This document shows positions 6,836 to 15,449 of a DNA stretch of 48,398 nt, piece after piece (positions within the stretch are counted from its first letter, which is position 1; each line of letters opens with the position of its first letter). Where the stretch lies: contig NZ_QVTE01000039.1 of assembly GCF_003429095.1 (NCBI RefSeq), positions 1-48,398 of the forward strand, in the 5' to 3' direction. The stretch is from Peribacillus saganii (GTDB lineage: Bacteria > Bacillota > Bacilli > Bacillales > DSM-1321). The position numbers and the translations under genes are program-made. Under the pieces are notes generated by a model. The model was not told the DNA's origin and made no database searches. It saw only the letters and a program-made list of their open reading frames with translations.

Positions 6836-7987
6836 ATGGAGCCGGATCTGAAAGTTCTATTAATCAGTGACGATGAGGTCATACATAATCAAATATTAAA
6901 TGCTGTCTCAGCAAGCTATCCTGTCCAGCTGATACATACCCAGGAAGCTGTCCGAGAAGTGAACAGGGACGTGCAGGATATCGTTATTTATGTACAGCCC
7001 CAAACCGATATTGCAATGGAAAGCATTCAATACATAAAATCGGTAGGACCATCCACATTAGTCATTTACATTGCAAAAGAAACAGATTTTACCCAATTGA
7101 GAAACATCTCAAAAGCCGGAGCAGCTGAGTTCTTTGTTTATCCGGAGGAACACAGTCTTTTCGTTAGCCGCTTTCCTGCCATAGTAAAAAACTATGAAGC
7201 TCAAAAAATGAAAAAGGCGGATGCCCCTGCTTCATTTAGAAGCGGTAGAGGAAAGATCTTCTCGTTATTTAGCGGAAATGGGGGAAGCGGAAAGTCTAAT
7301 CTGGCTACCGCTTTAGCTCAAACGATAAAAATAGAATCGGCCGCCGAAGTGATTTTAATAGACCTTAATCTCCAATTTGGAGGAATTGAAACGCTGTTAT
7401 CTATCCAATCCAACCGGTCGATTGCCGATCTGACACCGGTTATTGATGAATTAAACGAGAGCCATATCCGAAATGTTTCTCAAAAACTGGACTCTTCTAA
7501 GCTGGAAGTACTGATTAGTCCTTGTGACGCGGAAACAGCAGAAACAATATCTGAGGAATTTATTGCGAAATTATTAAGAACCTGCAGGCGAAGCTTTGAT
7601 TTTGTAATTGTCGATTTGCCATCGTATATGAATAGCCATGTTGTGACAGCACTGGAAGAATCTGATCAGATTTACTATGTATTGAATCCAGATACCCCTT
7701 CATTAAAAGTGTTAAAGCAATTTGAAGAGCTATCGGTCAGATTGGGAATTGAGCTGCCGTCCAGGACCTCCATTATCCTTAATAAAATTGGAAGAGAAAA
7801 TGAAGTACAGGAAAAAGACCTTAAAAATGTTCTAAGGTTTCCCATTGCGGCCGCTGTCCGTTTGGACCATAAAGGGCTGCAGCCTTTCTTGAACAAGGGG
7901 GAGCCGGTAAGAAAAACTGCAAAAGAGAGAAGGCTTATCCCATTTGCAAAAGATGTGAGAAAATGGGGGCTTTCTGTATTGAAGTAG
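6836..7987 (+). CDS. tadZ: TadZ/CpaE-like pilus localisation ATPase
   Basis: Predicted 383-aa cytoplasmic protein with an N-terminal receiver-like domain (about 1-120) and a ParA/MinD-type ATPase domain (about 138-383). TadZ/CpaE proteins place the pilus machine in the cell. The P-loop is SGNGGSGKS (146-154). The signature lysine of the deviant Walker A (GKGGxGK) is replaced by N148, while the catalytic-loop K153 is kept. DLNLQFGG and VDLPSYM supply the other ATPase motifs. The receiver domain lacks a clear phospho-Asp pocket. Fourteen nt separate it from cpaB, and cpaF starts 13 nt after it. Confidence 0.85.
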   Translation: MEPDLKVLLISDDEVIHNQILNAVSASYPVQLIHTQEAVREVNRDVQDIVIYVQPQTDIAMESIQYIKSVGPSTLVIYIAKETDFTQLRNISKAGAAEFFVYPEEHSLFVSRFPAIVKNYEAQKMKKADAPASFRSGRGKIFSLFSGNGGSGKSNLATALAQTIKIESAAEVILIDLNLQFGGIETLLSIQSNRSIADLTPVIDELNESHIRNVSQKLDSSKLEVLISPCDAETAETISEEFIAKLLRTCRRSFDFVIVDLPSYMNSHVVTALEESDQIYYVLNPDTPSLKVLKQFEELSVRLGIELPSRTSIILNKIGRENEVQEKDLKNVLRFPIAAAVRLDHKGLQPFLNKGEPVRKTAKERRLIPFAKDVRKWGLSVLK

Positions 7988-8000
7988 GGGGATATGCATA

Positions 8001-9353
8001 ATGGCATCCTTATTTGAAAAACGTAAAGAGAAAATTGCCAGCTCAGTAAAACTGCAATCCTATCAATATGAAAATCATCTTGTGGATGAATTGGTGGAGC
8101 ACTATAAAGCAAGGCTCTTAAGAGATACGAATCTTGAAGCGCTAACCCAGCTCTCACAGGGCGAGATGAGGCTTAGGATCGAACAGCTTGTGAGTCACTT
8201 TATGGCGGAAGAAAAGGTTATTATCTCCCGCCATGATAAGGAAATTCTGATAACACGCATTCTTGATGAATCGGTTGGTTATGGACCACTTGAACCATTA
8301 ATCAATGATCCTGCGATTACGGAGATTTTGATAAATGGCTGGAATGAAGTGTATGTCGAGAGGCTTGGAAAGCTTGAACTAACAGATGTTGCATTTCGTG
8401 ATGATGATCATGTCCGCCATATCGTCGACCGGATTGTCGCTCCAATCGGGAGAAGGATTGACGAAAGCTCCCCGATGGTTGATGCCCGCCTACCTGATGG
8501 CAGCAGGGTGAATGCGGTTATCCCGCCCATTAGCTTGAATGGGACATTGGTATCGATCAGAAAATTCAGGAAAGAACCGTTTAAAATGGATGATTTGCTG
8601 AACTTCCATTCCCTTAACTCTGCGATGGCCGACTTTCTTGACGGAATTGTCAAAGCAAAAATGAACACATTGATATCCGGCGGAACAGGAAGCGGAAAAA
8701 CGACCGTGCTTAATGTTCTTGCAGCCTCCATTCCATATGGGGAACGAGTTATCACTATTGAAGATTCTGCAGAGCTTCGGCTCGACCGTCCAAACGTTGC
8801 CGGACTTGAAGCGAGGCCAGCCAATGTTGAAGGCAGCGGTGAAGTTTCCATCAGGCAGCTAGTGAAAAATGCTCTTCGGATGAGGCCGGACAGAATCATC
8901 GTTGGAGAGGTCCGAAGCGGTGAGGCATTTGACATGCTTCAGGCGATGAATACAGGGCATGAGGGATCATTAACAACGGTCCACGCAAATTCTCCGGATG
9001 ATGCCCTCCGGCGGGTTGAAGCGATGGTGGTTATGGCCGGAATGGAGCTGCCGAGCCATATCATTAGAGAATATATTGTGGGTGCCCTTGATATTATTAT
9101 CCAGGCTACCCGGCTTACAGATGGTACCCGGAAAATCATTTCTATATCCGAAGTCGTCAAAAAGCCGGATGGATCCCATGAAGTAAAGGAAGTCTTCCAT
9201 TTTAAAAGAACCGGCATGACGCAGGATGGCTCAATTAAAGGATATTTCACGCCTACTGGATACATCCCGCAGTGTCTGAGCAGGCTTGAGGTTTTTGGAA
9301 TAACGATTCCCGAGGCGGCCTTTACTCCGATATACGAAGGGGTGAAGCAATGA
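8001..9353 (+). CDS. cpaF: CpaF/TadA pilus assembly ATPase
   Basis: Predicted 450-aa hexameric secretion ATPase that powers Flp pilus assembly at the cytoplasmic face of the membrane. The N-terminal domain (about 1-200) carries the CpaF-typical YGPLEPLINDP, ITEILINGWNEVYVER, and PMVDARLPDGSRVNAVIPP stretches. Walker A is GGTGSGKTT (227-235). The Asp box ITIEDSAEL, Walker B RIIVGEVRSGEA and the His box GHEGSLTTVHAN are all intact, so it should be active. GGGGGATATGCATA lies before the ATG. Its last codon overlaps the tadB start (ATGA). Confidence 0.93.
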   Translation: MASLFEKRKEKIASSVKLQSYQYENHLVDELVEHYKARLLRDTNLEALTQLSQGEMRLRIEQLVSHFMAEEKVIISRHDKEILITRILDESVGYGPLEPLINDPAITEILINGWNEVYVERLGKLELTDVAFRDDDHVRHIVDRIVAPIGRRIDESSPMVDARLPDGSRVNAVIPPISLNGTLVSIRKFRKEPFKMDDLLNFHSLNSAMADFLDGIVKAKMNTLISGGTGSGKTTVLNVLAASIPYGERVITIEDSAELRLDRPNVAGLEARPANVEGSGEVSIRQLVKNALRMRPDRIIVGEVRSGEAFDMLQAMNTGHEGSLTTVHANSPDDALRRVEAMVVMAGMELPSHIIREYIVGALDIIIQATRLTDGTRKIISISEVVKKPDGSHEVKEVFHFKRTGMTQDGSIKGYFTPTGYIPQCLSRLEVFGITIPEAAFTPIYEGVKQ

Positions 9354-10276
9354 CACTTTTTATAGTTACTGCACTTACTGTCCTGATGTTTATCATTTCC
9401 GGATATTACTATCTGGACTATCGAAAGGACAAACGTGAATGGAGAAAGAATGTTCACGATTTTTATAATAAAGGAAATAAGCGAAAAAGCTTCATCGTTT
9501 TATTAGGGGACAGATTTGACCGAACAGAAACAGCCCAGCCGATATATGAAAAATTAACGGGTGCAAATATACCGTTTACCCCTTCCGAGTATATTGGCGC
9601 CCTGGTGGTTTCCTACATGGGCATCATCATCATCCTGCAAAACTTTTTCAGCTTAAAACTGTCAATCACCTTTATTTTGGCAGGCTTTATGCTTGAGGCT
9701 GGCAAAAGGGTGCTTTTTCTGATTAGAAAGAACATGGTAAAGCAGCGGATTATTGAGCAGCTTCCTGAAATTTGCCGGCTCTTGGCGAACTCCACTCGTT
9801 CAGGGATGACTTTAACCCAAGGAATAAACCTGGTAGCACAGGAAATCAGCCAGCCGGCTAAAGGCGAGTTTCAAAGGCTTGCACAGGAAATTACCCTGGG
9901 GATTGACTTTAATTCAGCGTTAAGGTCAATGGAAAAAAGGATTAACAGTAGGGAATTTCAATTGTTTGTAGCCACGCTCTTAATCCAGAAGAAAGCAGGG
10001 GGAAACCTCTACTCGGTTCTGGATGAAATGAGCCAGACGCTTGAAGAACGAAAAATATTGCAGCAGGAAATAAAAACAATGACAGCGGAGCAAAGATATG
10101 TCTCCTATCTGGTTCCTGTTATCCCTATTATTCTAGTACTTATGATGAATAATGTTATTGATGGGTTCCTCGACCCCTTATTTTCAGGGCTTGGTATTAT
10201 TCTGCTGATATTTTTCCTTGGAGGAACAGTTCTCACGTTCATTCTTGTAAGAAAAGTGACAAATATAAGGGTGTGA
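9350..10276 (+). CDS. tadB: TadB-like pilus platform protein (type II secretion F family)
   Basis: Predicted 308-aa polytopic membrane protein, one of two GspF-type platform subunits that pair with CpaF. There is a TM segment at about 2-22, paired TMs around 80-125, and two TMs near the C-terminus (about 240-300). Between them is the cytoplasmic T2SSF domain with EICRLLANSTRSGMTLTQGI and ILQQEIKTMTAEQRYVSYL. It overlaps cpaF by 4 nt (ATGA) and is followed by tadC 4 nt later, so the three are translationally coupled. Length is usual for TadB. Confidence 0.88.
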   Translation: MTLFIVTALTVLMFIISGYYYLDYRKDKREWRKNVHDFYNKGNKRKSFIVLLGDRFDRTETAQPIYEKLTGANIPFTPSEYIGALVVSYMGIIIILQNFFSLKLSITFILAGFMLEAGKRVLFLIRKNMVKQRIIEQLPEICRLLANSTRSGMTLTQGINLVAQEISQPAKGEFQRLAQEITLGIDFNSALRSMEKRINSREFQLFVATLLIQKKAGGNLYSVLDEMSQTLEERKILQQEIKTMTAEQRYVSYLVPVIPIILVLMMNNVIDGFLDPLFSGLGIILLIFFLGGTVLTFILVRKVTNIRV

Positions 10277-10280
10277 AAAC

Positions 10281-11213
10281 GTGGATGGATTATTAGTTAT
10301 TATTATTTGCCTTTGTCTTATCTTTTTAGCCCTTAGCCTTAAGAGTTTTTACAACTATTTGCAGTCTAAAGCAGAGCTAAGAGAGGAAATCAAAGAAAAA
10401 ACGTTTATATACGATGCGTTGGAACATAAGATTACGAGAAAAGATAAGATCATTTCCAAAATGCTCCAATATGCTGATGATTTTTCTTCAATGGGGCAGC
10501 GGATTAATTTTTTTAGTGAAAATGAAGATATTCAAAAAAAATTGATGCAGGCAGGTTTTCCTTACCATTTAACAGTCGAGCGCTTTCAGGGATTAAAAAT
10601 ATTTCTGATGATCGTTGGCCTGCTGATCGGCGGGATATCACTGATATTAAGGCTGCCTTTTGCAGAAGTTGCCGTTATCATATATCCGGTAGCCGGATTT
10701 ATGGGCACGATTCTCTGGCTAAACCAAAAAGCTAAAAACCGCCAGGAGGAATTATCGTTTCAGCTGCCTGATTTTTTGGACACAATGAGCGTGACACTGC
10801 AGGCAGGGGTTGGCCTGGATCAGGCTTTACGTGATATTGTTCCTTATTTTGAAGGACCAATCAAGACTGAATTTGGCCGCTTTATCCAGGAAACGGATGT
10901 AGGGGTTCCCCGGGCGGAAGGCTATCGGTCACTACTGGACAGAAACAGCAGCAAAGAGTTTCAAATGTTGATTAAATCGCTTATCCAGGGAGAAAAGCTG
11001 GGTGTTCCCATTTCCCGTACTTTTAAGCATCAGGCCGGTGAAATGAGGAAAATCAAAAAGGAAAAAATAAAAGAACAGGCTGCAAAGGCCTCGCCAAAAG
11101 TAACTCTGATTACTACATTTATCGTTATGCCTTCTGCTTTGGCATTGATTGGAGGCTTAATGGCCATCAATCTATTCAATGACAATAGCAATCTATTCAA
11201 TATTTTTAAATAA
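10281..11213 (+). CDS. tadC: TadC-like pilus platform protein
   Basis: Predicted 310-aa partner of TadB with GspF fold. A TM lies at about 3-20, two TMs near 105-150, and one at the C-terminus (about 275-297). The T2SSF domain holds LPDFLDTMSVTLQAGVGLDQAL and FQMLIKSLIQGEKLGVPIS. It starts with GTG four nt after tadB. TadB and TadC together form the inner-membrane platform that takes pilin subunits. The Flp pilin gene begins 28 nt downstream. Confidence 0.88.
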   Translation: MDGLLVIIICLCLIFLALSLKSFYNYLQSKAELREEIKEKTFIYDALEHKITRKDKIISKMLQYADDFSSMGQRINFFSENEDIQKKLMQAGFPYHLTVERFQGLKIFLMIVGLLIGGISLILRLPFAEVAVIIYPVAGFMGTILWLNQKAKNRQEELSFQLPDFLDTMSVTLQAGVGLDQALRDIVPYFEGPIKTEFGRFIQETDVGVPRAEGYRSLLDRNSSKEFQMLIKSLIQGEKLGVPISRTFKHQAGEMRKIKKEKIKEQAAKASPKVTLITTFIVMPSALALIGGLMAINLFNDNSNLFNIFK

Positions 11214-11241
11214 TCCGAATGAAAAGGGAGAGATTTTTACT

Positions 11242-11448
11242 ATGAAAAACATGATGATTAAAGCTTGGACAAAATGGATGTATCCAGTGAAAAACGAAAA
11301 AGGTGCCCAGTCTTTGGAATGGCTTGGTCTCGCTGCTTTACTGATTCTTGTTTTAGGTATTGTTTCTCAGGCTGTAAGCAAGAGTGAAGGAAGCATCGGA
11401 GATGTCATTACAAAAATTATTGATAAAATTACCCAAATGGTAGGCTAA
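11242..11448 (+). CDS. flp: Flp family type IVb pilin
   Basis: Predicted 68-aa prepilin, the likely main pilus subunit. A positively charged leader ends in KNEKG and is followed by AQSLEWLGLAALLILVLG. Cleavage after Gly would leave Glu at mature position +5, as in type IV pilins, followed by the hydrophobic alpha helix. The mature protein of about 45 residues is small, as usual for Flp. The ATG at 11242 is chosen because AAAGGGAGAG lies upstream; an earlier in-frame ATG lies inside tadC. No prepilin peptidase is encoded nearby, so processing must use an enzyme encoded elsewhere. Confidence 0.9.
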   Translation: MKNMMIKAWTKWMYPVKNEKGAQSLEWLGLAALLILVLGIVSQAVSKSEGSIGDVITKIIDKITQMVG

Positions 11449-11489
11449 GGAAACAATTACATATCAGTCTGGCACAATTAAGGTGGGAA

Positions 11490-12914
11490 ATGATGAAGCT
11501 GTTAAAAATCCATTTTGCTATCATGTCTGCATTTTTAATTTTAGTCTCAGGCTGCAGCCAGGATGGGCAAACAAGTACCGAAAAAGAAAAAGCTGAGGCA
11601 AGCGAAAAACACTCAAAGGATAAAACGGAATCAAGTGAAAAAGCTGAGAAAGAAGAAGGAAAAGAGAAGGAATTACAGGAAGCATCTGCAGAGCAGGAAG
11701 TCAAGGCAGAACCGCTTCCTGCAACATATGAAGAGCTTGCTGCAAGGCAGGTTGGAGAGTATGAGGAATTTTCCTTTTTCATGAATGACAAGGACAAAAA
11801 GATGGTAGTGGACACATTTAAAGACCTGCCAGATATATCTAAAAGCCCTTCTCAAAATGAGCTTGATCTTTTTTATAATAAACTTTTAGAAATGGTCCAG
11901 GAGGATTACAAAGGCCCTGAGGAAGCAATAAAGCAGCTGCGTTTTCAATCAATCGGGGATCCAGAGATCAAGGATACACGCTACCAGTTTAAAGAAAAGC
12001 TAAATGTGCAAATCATTTTGGATGCTTCAGGAAGCATGGCACAAACCGTAAACGGAAAAGCAAAAATGGATGCTGCCAAGGAATCTATTTTGAAGTTTGT
12101 CAGCACTCTCCCTAAAGAAGCAAATGTGGGGATAAGGGTGTACGGGCAAAAGGGAAGCAATGCGGATTCGGATAAACAGATTTCCTGCAGCAGCAGTGAG
12201 ATTGTCTATCCTATTTCTCCATATGAACAAGGTAAATTCCAGGCTTCACTTGATACGATCAAACCTGTGGGCTGGACGCCGATAGGGCTTGCTTTGAGAG
12301 AATCTCAAAAGGATTTATCAAAGTATGATGGAGCGACAAACACCAACATTGTTTATCTTGTAAGCGACGGCATCTCCACCTGTGAAGATGACCCGGTACA
12401 GGCTGCTACAGATTTATTTAATTCCAATGTAACTCCTATCGTAAATGTCATAGGGTTTGATGTGGACAGTAAAGGACAAAATCAGCTAAATGAAATCGCT
12501 GCTGCCACAAAAGGACTCTATTCAAATGTCGCAGACGAGACGGAATTAAGCAAAGAACTGTCAAAACTTAATGATCTCGCTGAAACATGGCAGGATTGGA
12601 AAGAGCAGGGTATGCAGAATATCGAATACAAAAAAACGAGGAACAGTTTGGATATTTTTAGTTATATCACAAATGAAGAAGTTAAATGTACGGATGAAGA
12701 AACAACCATCTACCTGATTATGTCAGTCTTTTGGCAGGAAAAGTTAATGGAAAGAGAATCCTATGATTACCTTGAAAAGAAAAATAATGAATATCATGAC
12801 TGGATTTCTAGCGAGATTGATAAGTTTAATGAAGAACTTAGAGCATTAAATGAAAAAAGCTACACAGAAGCCATAAGCGCTTTGGAGCAAAAATATCAGC
12901 AAAACACTCAGTAA
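11490..12914 (+). CDS. VWA-domain lipoprotein of the Tad locus
   Basis: Predicted 474-aa surface lipoprotein. Residues 1-21 are a signal peptide ending in the lipobox LVSGC, with C22 as the lipidated residue. About 25-75 is a Glu/Lys/Ser-rich linker. A von Willebrand factor A domain (about 171-360) has a complete MIDAS: DASGS (178-182), the Thr in GWTPIG, and VSDGISTCED. A helical, charged C-terminus follows. VWA domains bind protein or matrix ligands through Mg2+. In Tad systems VWA modules often occur in TadG-like minor subunits; here it is a separate lipoprotein. It starts 41 nt after flp and ends 12 nt before the next gene, so it is in the operon. The exact partner is unknown. Confidence 0.8.
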   Translation: MMKLLKIHFAIMSAFLILVSGCSQDGQTSTEKEKAEASEKHSKDKTESSEKAEKEEGKEKELQEASAEQEVKAEPLPATYEELAARQVGEYEEFSFFMNDKDKKMVVDTFKDLPDISKSPSQNELDLFYNKLLEMVQEDYKGPEEAIKQLRFQSIGDPEIKDTRYQFKEKLNVQIILDASGSMAQTVNGKAKMDAAKESILKFVSTLPKEANVGIRVYGQKGSNADSDKQISCSSSEIVYPISPYEQGKFQASLDTIKPVGWTPIGLALRESQKDLSKYDGATNTNIVYLVSDGISTCEDDPVQAATDLFNSNVTPIVNVIGFDVDSKGQNQLNEIAAATKGLYSNVADETELSKELSKLNDLAETWQDWKEQGMQNIEYKKTRNSLDIFSYITNEEVKCTDEETTIYLIMSVFWQEKLMERESYDYLEKKNNEYHDWISSEIDKFNEELRALNEKSYTEAISALEQKYQQNTQ

Positions 12915-12926
12915 CGGGGTGAGCGA

Positions 12927-14462
12927 TTGATGGGTAAAGTTATATTCCACCGGTTATGTGCCGTGATAATGGCCGCTGTGCTGATGTTCTGGCTCTTCTT
13001 CCCATCCATAATTTATGCCGGCACATTTATTACACCGGGAAAGGCTATCACACCGGGAAAAGCTTATCAGCCTGGCCAGCCGATTGAAGGGGGCGCATTC
13101 ATTGTTCCTGGAGAGGTATATCAGCCAGGCAACCCTGTTGATGCAGGGAAGGCAGGTTCTTCATCAGGGCAGCCAATCCTTCCCGCAAAACCTTTTGCCA
13201 GCGGTACTTTTATCATTCCGAATGCAACCCCAATCCCGCCTGGTTCACTATACTGGGAGCTTAAGGGCATGGAACAAAATGGAGATGCCATTCAAGGCGG
13301 AACTCCAATAAATGGAGGAAGTGGTGTTCAGGGGGGACAGGGTGCTAATGGAGGAAAAGGACCGGACGGAGGCCAAGGCATAAATGGAGGCCAGGGCCTG
13401 AACGGGGGCCAAGGCATAAAAGGAGGCCAAGGCCTGAACGGGGGGCAAGGCATGAGTGGAGGCCAGGGTCCTAACGGGAGCCAAAGCGTGAATGGAGGCG
13501 TTGGTCCTAATGGACGCCAAGGCGTGACTGCCGGCAAGGGTCCGAGTGGAAGTGCCGGAACCGGTGATGGATCTGCCGGAGAAGAAAAACCTCCCTCCCT
13601 GTTAAATATTCTTGTCAAGACAACGGATGGAGAAAGAGGCTGGTTTAGCCATGTTGCAGGTTTTTTTGATGACTATAAAACCTACGGTCTCGGTTTTTTA
13701 AACCGTGATGTTGCTGGAGCCGCTCTTTCCTGGTATGGAGGATTTAACATTGAAAAAATTGCCGGAACGGACGCTTATAAAGTATCTGGCCGGAAGAAAT
13801 TCGATAACAAAGTTCTGAATAATCTTTACCAGCGATTTAAAAGCTATGATGTGAATGGGAATGCACGGGCACTGGGAGACCATACGAAAAGGATAAAGGA
13901 AACAACATTTAATGCATTTCAGCGAAGCAAACAGAATTTGACTACAGACATGGATTTTAAAAATTTCGTAAAAAACTCTGTTGTTTCCGGTATCAATGAT
14001 GGCTGGAATCCATTTAGCAAAAAAGGGCTGAATAAGGCCTTCTTTGCAAAAAGCAATGTGATGAAAATGAACGGCCCTCTAAACTATGCCATGGCAACTG
14101 CCGGGTCTATCTGGGATTATAGTCCTGCCGGAAGCAAAGCTGATACAGGCTGGGGATCTACGGACTTTGCAGCAGATGTTACGACCGAGCTGGCCATTGG
14201 GGTAGGTTCTACTGCTATAGGAAGTGTTGCCTCCAGCATTGCAACCGGGATGGTAGCCGGATCGGTAGTTCCAGGTTTGGGTACTGTCGCAGGAGCAGCT
14301 GCAGGTTTAACCGTTGGTCTTATCACAACCTATCTGATAAATGGAACCAGCACCGGAAGAAAGGCCAAAAAGGCTGTTACAAAGGGAATTAAGTGGGCTT
14401 ATGATGGGATAAGCAAAGGTGTTAAGAGCGGATTTAGAAAGTTGGGTGGATTATTTGGATAA
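12927..14462 (+). CDS. Secreted protein with Gly-X-Y triplets and glycine-zipper tail
   Basis: Unrecognised 511-aa protein with four parts. (1) A signal peptide or anchor, about 1-31. (2) Imperfect PGxxxxPG repeats, about 36-75 (ITPGKAYQPG). (3) About 30 Gly-X-Y triplets with a six-residue period (GGQGLN, GGQGIN) at about 124-213, collagen-like in glycine spacing but poor in proline. (4) A C-terminal half with an amphipathic region and a glycine-rich hydrophobic segment (about 421-470, GSVVPGLGTVAGAAAG), then a basic tail. Part 4 resembles the region near the C-terminus of LXG-type polymorphic toxins and membrane-active toxins. That is my recollection of the pattern, not a search result. No LXG domain or nuclease motif is seen. 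GGGGTGAGCG precedes the ATG. Confidence 0.65.
   Translation: MMGKVIFHRLCAVIMAAVLMFWLFFPSIIYAGTFITPGKAITPGKAYQPGQPIEGGAFIVPGEVYQPGNPVDAGKAGSSSGQPILPAKPFASGTFIIPNATPIPPGSLYWELKGMEQNGDAIQGGTPINGGSGVQGGQGANGGKGPDGGQGINGGQGLNGGQGIKGGQGLNGGQGMSGGQGPNGSQSVNGGVGPNGRQGVTAGKGPSGSAGTGDGSAGEEKPPSLLNILVKTTDGERGWFSHVAGFFDDYKTYGLGFLNRDVAGAALSWYGGFNIEKIAGTDAYKVSGRKKFDNKVLNNLYQRFKSYDVNGNARALGDHTKRIKETTFNAFQRSKQNLTTDMDFKNFVKNSVVSGINDGWNPFSKKGLNKAFFAKSNVMKMNGPLNYAMATAGSIWDYSPAGSKADTGWGSTDFAADVTTELAIGVGSTAIGSVASSIATGMVAGSVVPGLGTVAGAAAGLTVGLITTYLINGTSTGRKAKKAVTKGIKWAYDGISKGVKSGFRKLGGLFG
13296..13565 (+). repeat. 18-bp coding minisatellite (Gly-X-Y repeat)
   Basis: A degenerate 18-bp unit of the form ggaggccagggcctgaac is repeated in frame about 12-15 times, with the clearest copies between about 13340 and 13490. 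It encodes alternating GGQ and GxN triplets. Such arrays change copy number by slippage, so length may vary between strains. Confidence 0.8.
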
Positions 14463-15039
14463 GAAAGCTGATTTTATGAAAGGAAATGCGTTTGGCCTGC
14501 TAGTACTGGATCTTTTAATAGGTGCAGGAGCTAGTGCCATTCCGTCCGGGTCACTTCGCATTTTTCTCTTAAATATGCTTATAACCATAACAGGTTTATC
14601 CCTTGCCAGGTATTGGTGGAAAACTGTACCGGGTACGGTAAGGTATAACTCTCTCGTAACATTTATAATGCTTATATCTATGGGTTTTTTTACGGTAACT
14701 CCACTGTTGAGAATTACCAATGATACATTGCTTTTCTGGCCAGTTCTATTGCTGTATTTACTGGTACTGTGCTATTCATTATTTAAGAAGGAATTGATCT
14801 TTCAGGCCTTTCACCGGCCTGAAGGATCAAAGATTGCTCTTGGCACTTTTGTATTCTTGTTTATTTTAATTATTATCGGGGCTTTTTCGTTTAGAAATGG
14901 ACAGGAGCTCCTGATAATGAAAATGCTGAATGATAACGAGGGGGCGTTCTTTATTTCCCTGATGTTATTTGGCATTGGTTTATTAGTATCCTTTATATCG
15001 TCTGCCATGCTAAAGAGGCCAGAGGATATAAAAAGCTGA
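14455..15039 (+). CDS. Polytopic membrane protein A of the Tad locus
   Basis: Predicted 194-aa membrane protein of unknown family, with about six hydrophobic segments (GLLVLDLLIGAGASAI, then LLNMLITITGL, FIMLISMGFF, FWPVLLLYLLVLCYSLF, FVFLFILIIIGAFSF, ISLMLFGIGLLVSFI). I chose TTG at 14455 because GGGTGG lies 5 nt upstream. It overlaps the end of the 511-aa gene by 8 nt. ATG at 14476 and GTG at 14446 or 14419 are alternatives. Overlap with the toxin-like gene suggests coupled synthesis. An immunity role is possible but unproven; a structural role in the pilus is equally open. Confidence 0.6.
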   Translation: MDKKADFMKGNAFGLLVLDLLIGAGASAIPSGSLRIFLLNMLITITGLSLARYWWKTVPGTVRYNSLVTFIMLISMGFFTVTPLLRITNDTLLFWPVLLLYLLVLCYSLFKKELIFQAFHRPEGSKIALGTFVFLFILIIIGAFSFRNGQELLIMKMLNDNEGAFFISLMLFGIGLLVSFISSAMLKRPEDIKS

Positions 15040-15071
15040 TAAGACTTCTGAATATAAATGGTGGGGAAAAT

Positions 15072-15449
15072 ATGTTTAATCTAACTGGGTTCTTAAAGGG
15101 AATTGGAATTGTGCTGGCTTTGTTTATATTTATTTCCTTTTTGCTTGGACTTTTTAATATCAATCAGATTGCACTTTCATTGTCGATTCTTTACGTTTTA
15201 TGTTATGTACTAAACGGTGTGCTTGCACCCATCTGGAATCCGGAGACTCCTTATTTTGCCAGTTATCTGGCCAGCATTTCACTAACTGTAATCAATCTGT
15301 TATTCGCTGTTTTCGTGTTTGATGTAATGGTATTTGCTGATCCTGCAGAAATCAATAAAGGGCTGGTCCGTAACTCAGCCATTTCACTTATTGTGTCATT
15401 TGCCGTTATCCAAATTTTAAACAGGAAAAAGGAACTTCAAAATGATTAG
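15072..15449 (+). CDS. Polytopic membrane protein B of the Tad locus
   Basis: Predicted 125-aa protein, almost wholly hydrophobic, with four transmembrane segments at about 9-27, 31-52, 61-85 and 100-118. I do not recognise the family. GGTGGGGAAAAT precedes the ATG, and the gene follows protein A by 32 nt. Its end overlaps the next gene by 8 nt. Small four-TM proteins next to secreted membrane-active proteins can be immunity factors. Nothing in the sequence decides between that and a role in pilus biogenesis. Confidence 0.65.
   Translation: MFNLTGFLKGIGIVLALFIFISFLLGLFNINQIALSLSILYVLCYVLNGVLAPIWNPETPYFASYLASISLTVINLLFAVFVFDVMVFADPAEINKGLVRNSAISLIVSFAVIQILNRKKELQND

Noticed and set aside
13248..13618. 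Pro-rich and Ala-rich open frames on the minus strand
   Set aside because: They are antisense shadows of the Gly-X-Y repeat and have no ribosome sites.
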